Part shown: positions 8,585 to 16,565 of the stretch, one piece after another
Numbering within the stretch: position 1 is the first letter of the stretch
Layout of the letters: each line of letters begins with the position of its first letter
From: GCA-002282575 sp964416645
GTDB taxonomy: Bacteria > Pseudomonadota > Gammaproteobacteria > Thiomicrospirales > Thiomicrospiraceae
NCBI GenBank assembly: GCA_964416645.1
Contig: CAYQEZ010000005.1
Location: 1 to 58,662 of the forward strand
DNA: 58,662 bases
Direction of reading: 5' to 3'
The notes under the pieces: generated by a model
What the model was told of the DNA's origin: nothing
The model's input: only the letters and a program-made list of their open reading frames with translations
Database searches by the model: none
Position numbers and translations under genes: made by a program

Positions 8585-9643
8585 TTATTCCATATCTTTC
8601 ATATATTCAGTAATTTCTGCGACACAAAGGTTTTGCATATTATCGCCATTTAACCAAGCTTGATGCCAAGCCACAATTTTTGCTAATGTCTGCTCTAAAC
8701 GCCACGTCGGTTGCCAGTGTAAGCGTGCTTTGGCTTTAGAAATATCCAACTTGAGGTAACCAGCTTCATGTGGATGTCCATTTTCATCGAGTTGCCAACT
8801 TGCACCTTGCCACTTGGCAACCATCTTATCCAAAATCCAACTGACGGGCTGCGCATCTTCGTCGAAAGGTCCAAAGTTCCACCCTTCGGCGTAAGCGGTT
8901 GGTTGCTCATACAGCGCTTGTGCCAACACTAAATAACCCGATAAGGGCTCTAACACATGCTGCCATGGGCGAGTTGATGCAGGATTGCGAATCACCACGG
9001 GTTGATTCTTTTCAAAAGCACGCAAAATATCGGGAATGAGGCGGTCTTCTGCCCAATCGCCACCACCAATCACATTCCCCGCACGAGCAGAAGCTAATCC
9101 AACACCTTGTTCTGCTAAAAACGAACGGCGATAAGCGGAAGTCACTAACTCTGCACAACCTTTACTGCTAGAGTAGGGATCGTAACCGCCCATAGGTTCG
9201 TCTTCGCGATAACCCCATACCCATTCTTTGTTTTCATAACACTTATCGGTAGTGACACTCACAATCGCTTTTAAGTTAGCGCAGCTTCTCGCTGCTTCTA
9301 ACACCTTGGCAGTGCCCATAACATTAATGTCGTAGGTTTCAAGGGGTTCACGGTAAGACAGGCGCACCAGCGGTTGTGCCGCCATGTGAATAAGAATATC
9401 GGGGTTAAAACTGGTCATGCTAGCGTTAAGCTGTTCAAAATTGCGGATATCGCCAATTTCTGACTGCATACCATCACTAACATGCGCTACATCGAACAAG
9501 CTTGGGTTTGTGGGTGGCGTTAAGGCGTAGCCTTTAACAACAGCACCCATGTGCTGTAACCACAAGGTCAGCCAACTCCCCTTAAAGCCAGTATGTCCTG
9601 TTAAGAAAACGCGCTTCCCTTGCCAAAAAGCTGGATTCACCAC
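8585..9643 (-). CDS. rfbG: CDP-glucose 4,6-dehydratase
   Basis: RfbG/DdhB converts CDP-glucose to CDP-4-keto-6-deoxyglucose. The 352-residue protein is an extended SDR with the NAD motif TGHTGFKGSWL near residues 15-25, the catalytic YSSSK motif (DPYSSSKGCAELV) and the family-typical SVTTDKCYENKEW. The start is GTG, directly following the cytidylyltransferase stop by three bases. It is the second committed step of the CDP-3,6-dideoxyhexose pathway. Confidence 0.95.
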   Translation of the reverse strand: MVNPAFWQGKRVFLTGHTGFKGSWLTLWLQHMGAVVKGYALTPPTNPSLFDVAHVSDGMQSEIGDIRNFEQLNASMTSFNPDILIHMAAQPLVRLSYREPLETYDINVMGTAKVLEAARSCANLKAIVSVTTDKCYENKEWVWGYREDEPMGGYDPYSSSKGCAELVTSAYRRSFLAEQGVGLASARAGNVIGGGDWAEDRLIPDILRAFEKNQPVVIRNPASTRPWQHVLEPLSGYLVLAQALYEQPTAYAEGWNFGPFDEDAQPVSWILDKMVAKWQGASWQLDENGHPHEAGYLKLDISKAKARLHWQPTWRLEQTLAKIVAWHQAWLNGDNMQNLCVAEITEYMKDME

Positions 9644-9646
9644 AAC

Positions 9647-10420
9647 TTACTCCCAGCTCTTCCAAGGTGCTTTACCCGCTTGCCACAAATCTTCTAAATG
9701 ATTCTTATCGCGCAAGGTATCCATCGGTTGCCAGAAACCATCATGTTTGAATGCCATTAATTGACCATCCGTAGCCAAGCCCATCAAAGGTTCTTGCTCC
9801 CAGGTGCAAGCATCGTCACTGATACGATCAATCACCTTAGGCGATAAGACAAAGAAGCCGCCGTTAATCATAGCGCCATCGCCCTTGGGCTTTTCTTTGA
9901 ATTGCATGATTTGATTACCTTGAAACTCTAAAGCGCCAAAACGTCCTGGAGGGAATGTCGCCGTTAAGGTAGCATCCTTGCCGTGTTGTTTGTGGAAGGC
10001 GATCAACTCACCAATATTCACATCCGACACACCGTCACCATAGGTAAAACAAAAAGCTTCATCGTCTTTAACATAGTCGGCAACTCGCTTTAAACGACCA
10101 CCAGTCATGGTATCTTCACCTGTATCCACCAAGGTAACTGTCCAAGGTTCTGCACGACGTTCGTGTACTTTCATCTCGTTGTTTTTCATATCAAAAGTCA
10201 CATCAGACGTATGTAGAAAGTAGTTGGCAAAGTACTCTTTAATGACGTAGCCTTTATAACCACAGCAAATCACGAAATCATTCACTCCATGCTGTGAGTA
10301 CATCTTCATAATATGCCATAAAATCGGCTTACCGCCAATTTCAACCATCGGTTTGGGACGTGTGCTCGTTTCCTCGCTTAAACGCGTTCCTAAACCGCCT
10401 GCTAAAATGACTGCTTTCAT
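9647..10420 (-). CDS. rfbF: Glucose-1-phosphate cytidylyltransferase
   Basis: RfbF/DdhA makes CDP-glucose from glucose 1-phosphate and CTP. The start ATG at 10420 is preferred because it gives MKAVILAGGLGTRLSEET, the canonical nucleotidyltransferase N-terminus, with a GGGAG ribosome binding site. An upstream in-frame ATG would add 14 residues and overlap the reductase gene. The 257-residue length is normal. Other family motifs are RPKPMVEIGGKPILWHIM and a central YGDGVSDV. It opens the pathway to CDP-3,6-dideoxy sugars. Confidence 0.95.
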   Translation of the reverse strand: MKAVILAGGLGTRLSEETSTRPKPMVEIGGKPILWHIMKMYSQHGVNDFVICCGYKGYVIKEYFANYFLHTSDVTFDMKNNEMKVHERRAEPWTVTLVDTGEDTMTGGRLKRVADYVKDDEAFCFTYGDGVSDVNIGELIAFHKQHGKDATLTATFPPGRFGALEFQGNQIMQFKEKPKGDGAMINGGFFVLSPKVIDRISDDACTWEQEPLMGLATDGQLMAFKHDGFWQPMDTLRDKNHLEDLWQAGKAPWKSWE

Positions 10421-10433
10421 TACATACTCCCAT

Positions 10434-11393
10434 TTATGATGAGCTGACAAAGGCGTCAGCATAAAAATCTTTTGCGTCCAAACCTGTTGTAATCAATAAG
10501 TTTTTCGCACTCTGAATCATCGCATCAGAGCCACAAGCATAAACTACCGCAGCACTCAAATCGCCGACATCTTCACACAAGGCGTTTTGCACATAACCAC
10601 GTCTACCCATCCATGCTGTGCTGGGACGCGACAAGACAGCTACTAAACGCACATGATCAGGCCAGTCGTGCCAATAAATATCGGCTTCGGTTCGCCCACC
10701 CCAATAAACAGTTACTTGTTGATCTGTTGGTAAAGTCTGTATCATAGCTTTAATCGGTGCAATGCCTGTACCTGTCGCTAAAAATACTGGTGTCTTGTTT
10801 TTTTCTCGTAAACAGAAAGTGCCTTTAGGCCCTTCTAAACGCAGCAGATCATTGAATTTGGCTTGATGAAACAAATACTCACTCATTAATCCATTCGGCA
10901 CATAGCGAATGTCTAATAAAAGTTTGTGATCGTCCCTTGGTGCATTGGCAATGGAATAGCTACGGCGAATGCCATTGGCAATCAAGTCAACATACTGACC
11001 TGGTAAATAGTTGAATAGCTGATTCGGCGGTAAGCGCAAGGTCACTTGTAAAACGTCGTCGCTTAATTTATTTAACGCATCAATTCGACAAGGTAATGTT
11101 TTAGTTTCAATGCCTGCTAAGAAGTTTAGTGCTTCTGCATCTAACGAAACATCTTCAGATGCCTTACGACAACAAGTTAGAATATTGCCTTCAGCAATCT
11201 CTGCTTCGCTGAGCGAAGTTTCAGCTTGAATAATCTCGGTATTACCCGAAATTACTGTGGTTTTACAAACACCACAACGCCCTGTTTTACAGCTGTGCTC
11301 TAAAACAATGTTCTGTTGCAATGCCGACGCAAGAATAGATTGCTCTTTCATTGAAGTGAAAACATTGCCATCTGAAAGGGTTACCATTGGCAT
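10434..11393 (-). CDS. rfbI: CDP-6-deoxy-delta-3,4-glucoseen reductase (E3)
   Basis: RfbI/DdhD (AscD) passes electrons from NAD(P)H through FAD and a [2Fe-2S] cluster to RfbH, finishing C3 deoxygenation. The 319-residue protein has an N-terminal plant-type ferredoxin domain with C35-x4-C40-x2-C43 and C74, then an FAD domain (RRSYSIANAP) and a NAD domain (FLATGTGIAPIKAM). Its ATG overlaps the wzz stop (TAATG), so the two are coupled. Together with rfbF, rfbG and rfbH it gives CDP-4-keto-3,6-dideoxyglucose. Confidence 0.93.
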   Translation of the reverse strand: MPMVTLSDGNVFTSMKEQSILASALQQNIVLEHSCKTGRCGVCKTTVISGNTEIIQAETSLSEAEIAEGNILTCCRKASEDVSLDAEALNFLAGIETKTLPCRIDALNKLSDDVLQVTLRLPPNQLFNYLPGQYVDLIANGIRRSYSIANAPRDDHKLLLDIRYVPNGLMSEYLFHQAKFNDLLRLEGPKGTFCLREKNKTPVFLATGTGIAPIKAMIQTLPTDQQVTVYWGGRTEADIYWHDWPDHVRLVAVLSRPSTAWMGRRGYVQNALCEDVGDLSAAVVYACGSDAMIQSAKNLLITTGLDAKDFYADAFVSSS

Positions 11394-12010
11394 TAGGATT
11401 GCACCTTTCTGCGATTAATTACATTTCGCACCAACACCCCAAACACGCCCAACATCAAACCTAACACCACAGCTACAGCAATAATCAGGTTGCCTTTGGG
11501 TTTAATGGGCTTTTCACCAACGGCAATAGGGGCAATTTGTTGTGTGGGATTAATGGTCACATCTTGATAAAGTTTCGCTTTAGCTTCGTGGCGTTGCATG
11601 ACGAAGTCAACTGCTGTTTGCAATTGACTTTGAATGGCTATTTTATCGGGCGATTGAAAAGATAGATCGACAATTTTGCTAGTGCCTTTATCTAAGACGG
11701 CACTGATACCCAGCTTATCTTGAACGACTCTTGCCAAGTCGGCTGGACTATCTAAAAAACGAGGCATATTCAGCGTATTAGGAGCCATAGCATTTTGCAT
11801 ATTATTGGCAATCACCTCTCCAACTTCAATCGAAACCTTGCCTTCGTAAATGGGTGTTGTCACTTGTGTGTAAACAACGGCAACCAAGGTTGCCAGCGTT
11901 GTAGTAATCGCAATAATCCATTTACCTTCGACAAGTTTTTGCCAGAGTTCTTGCAGGTCAATTTCATCATCGTTTTGAGGGCAGGAATGATTGTTTGATT
12001 GTTGTTGCAT
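11393..12010 (-). CDS. wzz: Short Wzz-type chain-length determinant
   Basis: This 205-residue inner-membrane protein has a Wzz-domain N-terminus (EIDLQELWQKLVEGKWII), a first transmembrane helix at about 33-50, the TPIYEGKVSIEVGEV strand and a C-terminal helix (IAVAVVLGLMLGVFGVLV) preceded by KPIKPKGN. That is the topology of polysaccharide co-polymerases that set O-antigen chain length. It is clearly shorter than classical Wzz (about 325 residues), because the periplasmic coiled-coil part is reduced. It is the first gene after an ops element and promoter-like leader. Confidence 0.85.
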   Translation of the reverse strand: MQQQSNNHSCPQNDDEIDLQELWQKLVEGKWIIAITTTLATLVAVVYTQVTTPIYEGKVSIEVGEVIANNMQNAMAPNTLNMPRFLDSPADLARVVQDKLGISAVLDKGTSKIVDLSFQSPDKIAIQSQLQTAVDFVMQRHEAKAKLYQDVTINPTQQIAPIAVGEKPIKPKGNLIIAVAVVLGLMLGVFGVLVRNVINRRKVQS

Positions 12011-12047
12011 AAATTAAAAACCAGAAATGAAAAATAGGAGTTTTGGT

Positions 12048-12058
12048 ACGCTACCGCC
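12048..12058 (-). promoter_or_regulatory. ops element (RfaH recruitment site) upstream of wzz-ddh operon
   Basis: The minus strand reads GGCGGTAGCGT, an exact match to the operon polarity suppressor core of JUMPstart sequences. RfaH binds this element on paused RNA polymerase and prevents Rho termination in long surface-polysaccharide operons. It is placed in the untranslated leader about 40 bases before the wzz start and is flanked by a short inverted repeat (GGTACG/CGTGCC). Confidence 0.85.
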
Positions 12059-12130
12059 CTATCGTGCCAAGCCGATAAACCGAAAACGCCTAGAAAGGTA
12101 GACTGTGAAACGAATCACAAGTTACCCTGT

Positions 12131-12145
12131 TTATATGTCATTTTA
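12131..12145 (-). promoter_or_regulatory. Putative extended -10 promoter for wzz operon
   Basis: The minus strand has TGTTAAAAT at about this position, an extended -10 match, and the second leader copy has TGCTAAAAT at the same relative place. No convincing -35 hexamer is present; a G/C tract lies where it would be. Conservation in both leaders supports a promoter role but it is inference. Confidence 0.4.
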
Positions 12146-12167
12146 ACACATTATTTACTGGGGGGGC

Positions 12168-12305
12168 GTCATGATGAGACAAATCTGCTTAGATGCTTAA
12201 GCAATTGGAGTTTGGCAGGTTTTTTTCATATGTGATACGTTGTTCGATGATCTCGACGACTAAATCGAGCACTTTCAAACACGCATCGTAACTTATATTG
12301 CTTGA
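12168..12305. other. Intergenic tract with an unassigned relic frame
   Basis: No intact gene is seen. On the minus strand a frame without a start codon reads YDACLKVLDLVVEIIEQR and stops about 30 codons on. It might be the tail of a lost small helical protein. The region lies between the end of rmlD and the wzz leader. Confidence 0.3.
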
Positions 12306-13112
12306 TTAGTTAGGCATTACTCGCTTCATCACACTCCACATAGGGCGTTTGGCGGGGGTGGGGTAACTGCTTGTGGGGATGGGATTGACCGCTTTACAAT
12401 GCTTTTCTGGCATAGCTTCAATAATCGCTTTGGCAAAGCCGTGCCAGGTGGTTTGTTTGTCTAAGGTATCGGTTAAATGGTAAATACCCGATTGCGTTTT
12501 AAGCTGTTCAATGGGTTGTTTTAATAAACCCACCGTGTCTTTGGCTAGTTGCCGTGCATCGTTGGGAATGCCGTGTTGGTCGGCGACAATATTCAACACC
12601 TCACGCTCTTTCGCTAGGCGTTGCATGGTGCGGTAGAAGTTATTGCCATAATCGGGGTGATACACCCAGCTGGTTCTAAAAATGAGGTAATCGCAACCGC
12701 TATACTTAATGCCTTGTTCACCCATCAGCTTACTATAGCCATAGTAATTAATGGGGTTAGGTATATCGGTTGGTTCATAAGGCGTGGTTTTAGTGCCATC
12801 GAACACATAATCGGTTGAATAGTGAATAAGTAATGCACCGATTTTCTTGGCTTCGCTGGCTAATATACTGGGCGCAGCGGCGTTAATGAGGTAGCAGCTT
12901 ACCTGATCGGTTTCGGCTTTATCCACTGCGGTATAAGCAGCGGCATTAATAATGACATTTGGCTGGTGGGTTTGAACGGCTTGTGCGACGGCATTTAGGT
13001 CGGTTAGGTCGAGTTCTTCACGCCCTAGCGCAATCACTTCTGCCATAGCGGACAGTTGTTTAGCAAGCTCATAACCCAATTGGCCGTTTTTGCCGAGTAA
13101 CAGAATGTTCAT
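12306..13112 (-). CDS. rmlD: dTDP-4-dehydrorhamnose reductase (C-terminally short)
   Basis: RmlD performs the last step of dTDP-L-rhamnose synthesis. The 268-residue protein keeps the cofactor motif LLLGKNGQLGYEL (4-16), the STDYVFDG strand and the YGYSK catalytic motif. The usual C-terminus after PTPAKRPxxSV, where the family continues with a LPDW-like segment for roughly 25-30 residues, is replaced by MKRVMPN and a stop. The active site is intact, so activity is plausible, but the end looks altered by mutation or recombination. The start overlaps the DUF2442 gene by 4 bases. A decayed second copy lies at 17497-18001. Confidence 0.9.
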   Translation of the reverse strand: MNILLLGKNGQLGYELAKQLSAMAEVIALGREELDLTDLNAVAQAVQTHQPNVIINAAAYTAVDKAETDQVSCYLINAAAPSILASEAKKIGALLIHYSTDYVFDGTKTTPYEPTDIPNPINYYGYSKLMGEQGIKYSGCDYLIFRTSWVYHPDYGNNFYRTMQRLAKEREVLNIVADQHGIPNDARQLAKDTVGLLKQPIEQLKTQSGIYHLTDTLDKQTTWHGFAKAIIEAMPEKHCKAVNPIPTSSYPTPAKRPMWSVMKRVMPN

Positions 13113-13357
13113 GCAGCTATTTTTTCTTCTAAAACATCATCATATAATTTTTTAGGAGCAATATCCTGACCATTTGGCCATGCCACACCTCCATAACAAA
13201 TAAAGGCTTGTTTAAAGTAACTTATATTGGACAACTCATTAAAAACACCAAAACTTAGGTAGGGCTGAATATCAAAAATACCCTGCTTTCCATCTTTAAA
13301 GCCTAATGTAAGCGTGTAGTCTTGATTAGCTTCTAAAGCAACAACATCGTAATACAT
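13109..13357 (-). CDS. DUF2442 domain protein
   Basis: This 82-residue protein matches the DUF2442 pattern: an N-terminal strand pair (YTLTLGFKDGKQGIFDIQPYL), then FNELSNISYFKQAFICYGGVAWPNGQDIAPKKLYDD. Function is unknown. DUF2442 genes are very often paired with DUF4160 genes, as here, and the pair has been viewed as toxin-antitoxin-like, although that is not proven by the sequence. It is inserted between rmlC and rmlD and overlaps rmlD by 4 bases, so it is carried in the rhamnose operon. Confidence 0.85.
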   Translation of the reverse strand: MYYDVVALEANQDYTLTLGFKDGKQGIFDIQPYLSFGVFNELSNISYFKQAFICYGGVAWPNGQDIAPKKLYDDVLEEKIAA

Positions 13358-13366
13358 GATAGTTCC

Positions 13367-13633
13367 TTAAAGTGGTTGAATTTTATATGGAAGTTGACCA
13401 GATAAAGCAATGTACCAATCAGCCATCAATTCATCTCGGTGTAACTCTATCCACGCCTGAACGAGACGCATTTGTTTTCGAGGCAGCTCACCAGCAATAA
13501 GTTCTCCACTCTCGATTTCGAAAGCGCCTTCAAACTCCGCATAGCGCGCATGAATATGAGGACTGTGGTGTTGCTTATTATCCAACAAATACATGTTGAT
13601 AATAATGCCGTAAAACATTGAAATAATTGGCAT
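13367..13633 (-). CDS. DUF4160 domain protein
   Basis: This 88-residue protein shows the DUF4160 pattern: PIISMFYGIIINMYLLDNKQHHSPHIHARY with its HHSPHIHA histidine cluster, then GELPRKQMRLVQAWIELHRDEL. The histidines could bind metal. The start ATG lies 11 bases from the rmlC stop and its stop is 9 bases before the DUF2442 start, so the pair is co-transcribed with the rml genes. The function is not known. Confidence 0.85.
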   Translation of the reverse strand: MPIISMFYGIIINMYLLDNKQHHSPHIHARYAEFEGAFEIESGELIAGELPRKQMRLVQAWIELHRDELMADWYIALSGQLPYKIQPL

Positions 13634-13644
13634 GATGACCCTAA

Positions 13645-14193
13645 TTAACTAAATAATTCTACTTGGCTCAGCAATAACTGTTTACTATCTTTATCAGACA
13701 ACTGCACTTGCGCTAGGTCAATTTGCCAGTCGATGGCTAAGGCTGGGTCGTTAAAGGCAATGCCACGGTCACAGTCTTTGTTGTAGTAATTATCGACCTT
13801 GTATTGAAAAATTGCCGTTTCGGATAAAACGACAAAGCCATGAGCAAAGCCACGTGGAATAAAGAGCTGGCGTTTATTATCGGCTGATAGTTCTACTGCA
13901 ACGTGTTGACCAAAAGTAGGGCTAGATTGGCGAATATCCACAGCTACATCTAGCACCTTGCCTTGAATCACGCGTACCAGTTTACTTTGTGCATGGGGAG
14001 CGAGTTGATAGTGTAGCCCACGCAAAGTGCCATAAGTTGAATAGGATTCGTTGTCTTGTACCCAGTCTATTTTACCAATCTGCTGTTGGAACAGATCTTC
14101 TCGGTAACTTTCAAAGAAATAACCACGAGGATCATTCCACAGTTTGGGTTCGATGATGACCACATCGGAGATGTTGGTTGGGACGAATTGCAT
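13645..14193 (-). CDS. rmlC: dTDP-4-dehydrorhamnose 3,5-epimerase
   Basis: RmlC epimerises C3 and C5 of dTDP-4-keto-6-deoxyglucose. The 182-residue cupin carries the expected motifs: EPKLWNDPRGYFFESY, QDNESYSTYGTLRGLHYQ (catalytic His in LRGLHYQ) and FIPRGFAHGFVVLSE, plus a tyrosine-rich segment. Length is normal. It follows the 30-codon membrane ORF by one base. The C-terminal codons have a decayed duplicate at 17998-18103. Confidence 0.95.
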   Translation of the reverse strand: MQFVPTNISDVVIIEPKLWNDPRGYFFESYREDLFQQQIGKIDWVQDNESYSTYGTLRGLHYQLAPHAQSKLVRVIQGKVLDVAVDIRQSSPTFGQHVAVELSADNKRQLFIPRGFAHGFVVLSETAIFQYKVDNYYNKDCDRGIAFNDPALAIDWQIDLAQVQLSDKDSKQLLLSQVELFS

Positions 14194-14194
14194 G

Positions 14195-14287
14195 TTAGTG
14201 TTGCTTTAATGAACTACCAATACCATAAAAAATGACTGCAAAAAACAATACAATCACTGCCAACAATGCTAATTCTGCGATAGGCAT
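14195..14287 (-). CDS. 30-residue single-helix membrane miniprotein
   Basis: This tiny frame encodes a protein that starts MPIAELALLAVIVLFF, is almost entirely one hydrophobic helix and ends in a short charged tail (SLKQH). The start ATG directly abuts the stop of the upstream two-helix gene (TAAATG) and the stop is one base from rmlC. A second 30-residue one-helix protein (starting MDIETMRLIAVGVFF, ending LLSKH) occupies the same position after another two-helix protein at 23730-23822. Recurrence of this arrangement is the main support that it is a real gene. The function is unknown. Confidence 0.6.
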   Translation of the reverse strand: MPIAELALLAVIVLFFAVIFYGIGSSLKQH

Positions 14288-14518
14288 TTAAAGCTCTCCT
14301 ATTTTTTTCGTATTTCTTTCAATGACTTTAAAAATCCAAAATATCATTATCAGTAGAAAAACACTGAGATCGATACCAATCCAATAAAAAATATCTAGCA
14401 CACCTTCACGAAAACGACCAATCAAAGCACCGACTAAAATAACTTGTAACCCAACAGCCAAAGACAAGTAAAGTCTTTGCGTTGTTAAGCGTTCCTTAAG
14501 TTCATCAATTTTAGCCAT
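14288..14518 (-). CDS. Small two-helix membrane protein, partner of the miniprotein
   Basis: This 76-residue protein has a charged N-terminal helix (MAKIDELKERLTTQRLYL), two hydrophobic segments (about 18-33 and 48-64) and a basic C-terminal tail (KVIERNTKKIGEL). It lies 4 bases after the rmlA stop and immediately before the 30-residue one-helix ORF. The same pair occurs at 23730-24058 with low sequence similarity but the same size and order. No family is recognised. It may be an operon passenger or a small membrane complex. Confidence 0.65.
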   Translation of the reverse strand: MAKIDELKERLTTQRLYLSLAVGLQVILVGALIGRFREGVLDIFYWIGIDLSVFLLIMIFWIFKVIERNTKKIGEL

Positions 14519-14522
14519 AAGT

Positions 14523-15401
14523 TTACTCTTTAATCAATCGCAACAAATACTGTCCATAGTTGTTTTTGCTCATCGGTTGTGCCAGTTTTTCAACATGTTC
14601 TGCGGTTAAATAACCCATACGGTAGGCGATTTCTTCTAAGCAAGCCACTTTAAGGCTTTGCAATTTTTCAATCGTTTGAATGAAGTTACTAGCCTCTAGC
14701 AAGCTTTCGTGTGTACCTGTGTCTAACCAAGCATAACCACGCCCCATGGTTTCAATGCGCAGTTGACCCATATTGAGGTAGGTTTGATTAACGGTGGTAA
14801 TTTCTAATTCACCACGCGCTGAAGGTTTAATGCTTTTAGCAATATCGACCACTTGGTTGTCGTAGAAATAAAGCCCAGTAACAGCAAAGTTGCTCTTAGG
14901 TACTTTAGGCTTTTCTTCGATGCTGATGGCTTTGCCCGCTTTGTTGAACTCGACGACACCAAAGCGTTCGGGATCGGTAACATGGTAAGCAAATACGGTG
15001 GCGCCAGCATCTTGTGCATTGGCGTTTTGCAGTAGCTTGCTCATACCGCTGCCATGATAAATGTTATCGCCTAATATCAGGCAAGAGTCATCGTTACCAA
15101 CAAAGCTTTCACCCAAAATAAATGCCTGTGCTAACCCGTCAGGGCTAGGCTGAATACAGTAAGATAGGTTTAATCCCCATTGGCTACCGTCACCGAGTAG
15201 CTGCTCAAAACGTGGTGTATCTTGTGGGGTACTGATAATCAGAATATCGCGAATACCCGCTAACATCAGCGTGGATAGCGGATAGTAAATCATCGGCTTG
15301 TCGTAAATGGGTAGCAACTGTTTAGAAACGGCGAGCGTGACTGGGTAAAGACGTGTGCCTGAACCACCAGCGAGAATAATGCCTTTGCGTTGTTTGCTCA
15401 T
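14523..15401 (-). CDS. rmlA: Glucose-1-phosphate thymidylyltransferase
   Basis: RmlA makes dTDP-glucose from dTTP and glucose 1-phosphate, the entry to dTDP-rhamnose. The 292-residue protein starts with the nucleotidyltransferase signature GIILAGGSGTRLYPVT (8-23), followed by SKQLLPIYDKPMIYYPLSTLM and LILGDNIYHG. Length is normal. The start directly abuts the rmlB stop (TAAATG). Confidence 0.96.
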   Translation of the reverse strand: MSKQRKGIILAGGSGTRLYPVTLAVSKQLLPIYDKPMIYYPLSTLMLAGIRDILIISTPQDTPRFEQLLGDGSQWGLNLSYCIQPSPDGLAQAFILGESFVGNDDSCLILGDNIYHGSGMSKLLQNANAQDAGATVFAYHVTDPERFGVVEFNKAGKAISIEEKPKVPKSNFAVTGLYFYDNQVVDIAKSIKPSARGELEITTVNQTYLNMGQLRIETMGRGYAWLDTGTHESLLEASNFIQTIEKLQSLKVACLEEIAYRMGYLTAEHVEKLAQPMSKNNYGQYLLRLIKE

Positions 15402-16541
15402 TTAGTTGCGTTCCCTATAGTTTTTATCGATCCACTGCTGATATTCGCCCGACTGTATCTGCTGTACCCAGTCTTGGTTATTAAGATACCATTGTACGGT
15501 TTTGCGAATACCAGATTCAAAGGTTTCTTGTGGTTTCCAGCCTAGCTCGCGCTCGATTTTGCTGGCATCGATGGCGTAGCGCATGTCGTGACCAGGGCGG
15601 TCTTGTACATACTTAATCAGGGCTAGGTAACTGTCGGCATTGCCAGGTTGGCAAGAATAAGTATCAATATTCGGATTATCTTCACTGGGCGCAAGCTCTT
15701 CTAAAATAGCGCAGATGGTTTTAACGACTTCTAGATTTTGCTTCTCATTATGACCACCAATATTGTAGGTTTCACCAATTTTACCTTGGGTAGCGACAAT
15801 AACTAAGGCACGGGCATGATCTTCGACATACAGCCAGTCGCGAATTTGATTACCTTTGCCATACACAGGTAGCGGTTTACCCGCTAAGGCATTCAAAATC
15901 ATTAACGGAATGAGCTTTTCGGGAAAATGATAAGGCCCATAGTTGTTTGAGCAATTAGTTACCAAGGTCGGTAACTTGTAAGTACGTTGCCATGCACGCA
16001 CCAAATGATCGGAAGCAGCCTTACTGGCCGAATAAGGTGAGCTAGGTGCGTAAGCGGTGGTTTCGGTGAATAGGGGTAATACTAAGCCCACACCTTCTGC
16101 AACTTCATCGGGATGAGGTAAGTCACCATAGACTTCATCGGTTGAGATATGGTGAAAACGGAAACTTTCACGACGTTCAAAGGTAAGTTGCTCATAATAA
16201 GCACGTGCTTGTTCAAGCAGCGTGTAAGTGCCAACAATATTGGTGTGAATAAACTCGCCAGGGCCGTCAATGGAACGATCTACATGAGACTCTGCCGCTA
16301 AGTGCATGATAATATCGGGCTGATGAGTGCCGAACACACGTTTGAGTTCATTGGCATCGCAAATATCGACTCGCTCGAAGCCATAACGAGGACTATCACT
16401 AACCGAGGCTAATGAAGCTAAATTACCCGCGTAAGTCAGCTTATCGACATTGATAACGCTGTGTTCGGTGTCGTTAATCAGGTGACGAATAACAGCACTG
16501 CCAATAAAACCGGCACCGCCAGTAACAAGAATTTTTTTCAT
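15402..16541 (-). CDS. rmlB: dTDP-glucose 4,6-dehydratase
   Basis: RmlB converts dTDP-glucose to dTDP-4-keto-6-deoxyglucose. The ATG at 16541 gives MKKILVTGGAGFIGSAV, the expected Rossmann start; an upstream in-frame ATG at 16640 would run through the ops leader and is rejected. Motifs include HLAAESHVDRSIDGP, HISTDEVYGDL and the catalytic YSASK. The 379-residue product is normal. It is the first gene after the second ops element and heads rmlB-rmlA-(two small membrane genes)-rmlC-(DUF4160, DUF2442)-rmlD. Confidence 0.96.
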   Translation of the reverse strand: MKKILVTGGAGFIGSAVIRHLINDTEHSVINVDKLTYAGNLASLASVSDSPRYGFERVDICDANELKRVFGTHQPDIIMHLAAESHVDRSIDGPGEFIHTNIVGTYTLLEQARAYYEQLTFERRESFRFHHISTDEVYGDLPHPDEVAEGVGLVLPLFTETTAYAPSSPYSASKAASDHLVRAWQRTYKLPTLVTNCSNNYGPYHFPEKLIPLMILNALAGKPLPVYGKGNQIRDWLYVEDHARALVIVATQGKIGETYNIGGHNEKQNLEVVKTICAILEELAPSEDNPNIDTYSCQPGNADSYLALIKYVQDRPGHDMRYAIDASKIERELGWKPQETFESGIRKTVQWYLNNQDWVQQIQSGEYQQWIDKNYRERN

Positions 16542-16565
16542 GAAATACAACCGATTGATTTGATC

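Larger units (their letters stand above)
12042..12167 (-). repeat. Duplicated operon leader with ops element (copy 1)
   Basis: About 120 bases upstream of wzz are nearly identical to 16566-16688 upstream of rmlB. On the minus strand each copy runs from a G/C homopolymer through an extended -10-like TGnTAAAAT, a conserved GGGTAAC and CACAGTCTACCTTTCT block, to a hairpin-flanked ops element. This is a JUMPstart-type leader duplicated in front of two polysaccharide operons. Confidence 0.85.

Noticed and set aside
12168..12305. Frame YDACLKVLDLVVEIIEQR as a gene
   Set aside because: There is no start codon or ribosome binding site and only about 30 codons; kept only as an unassigned relic.
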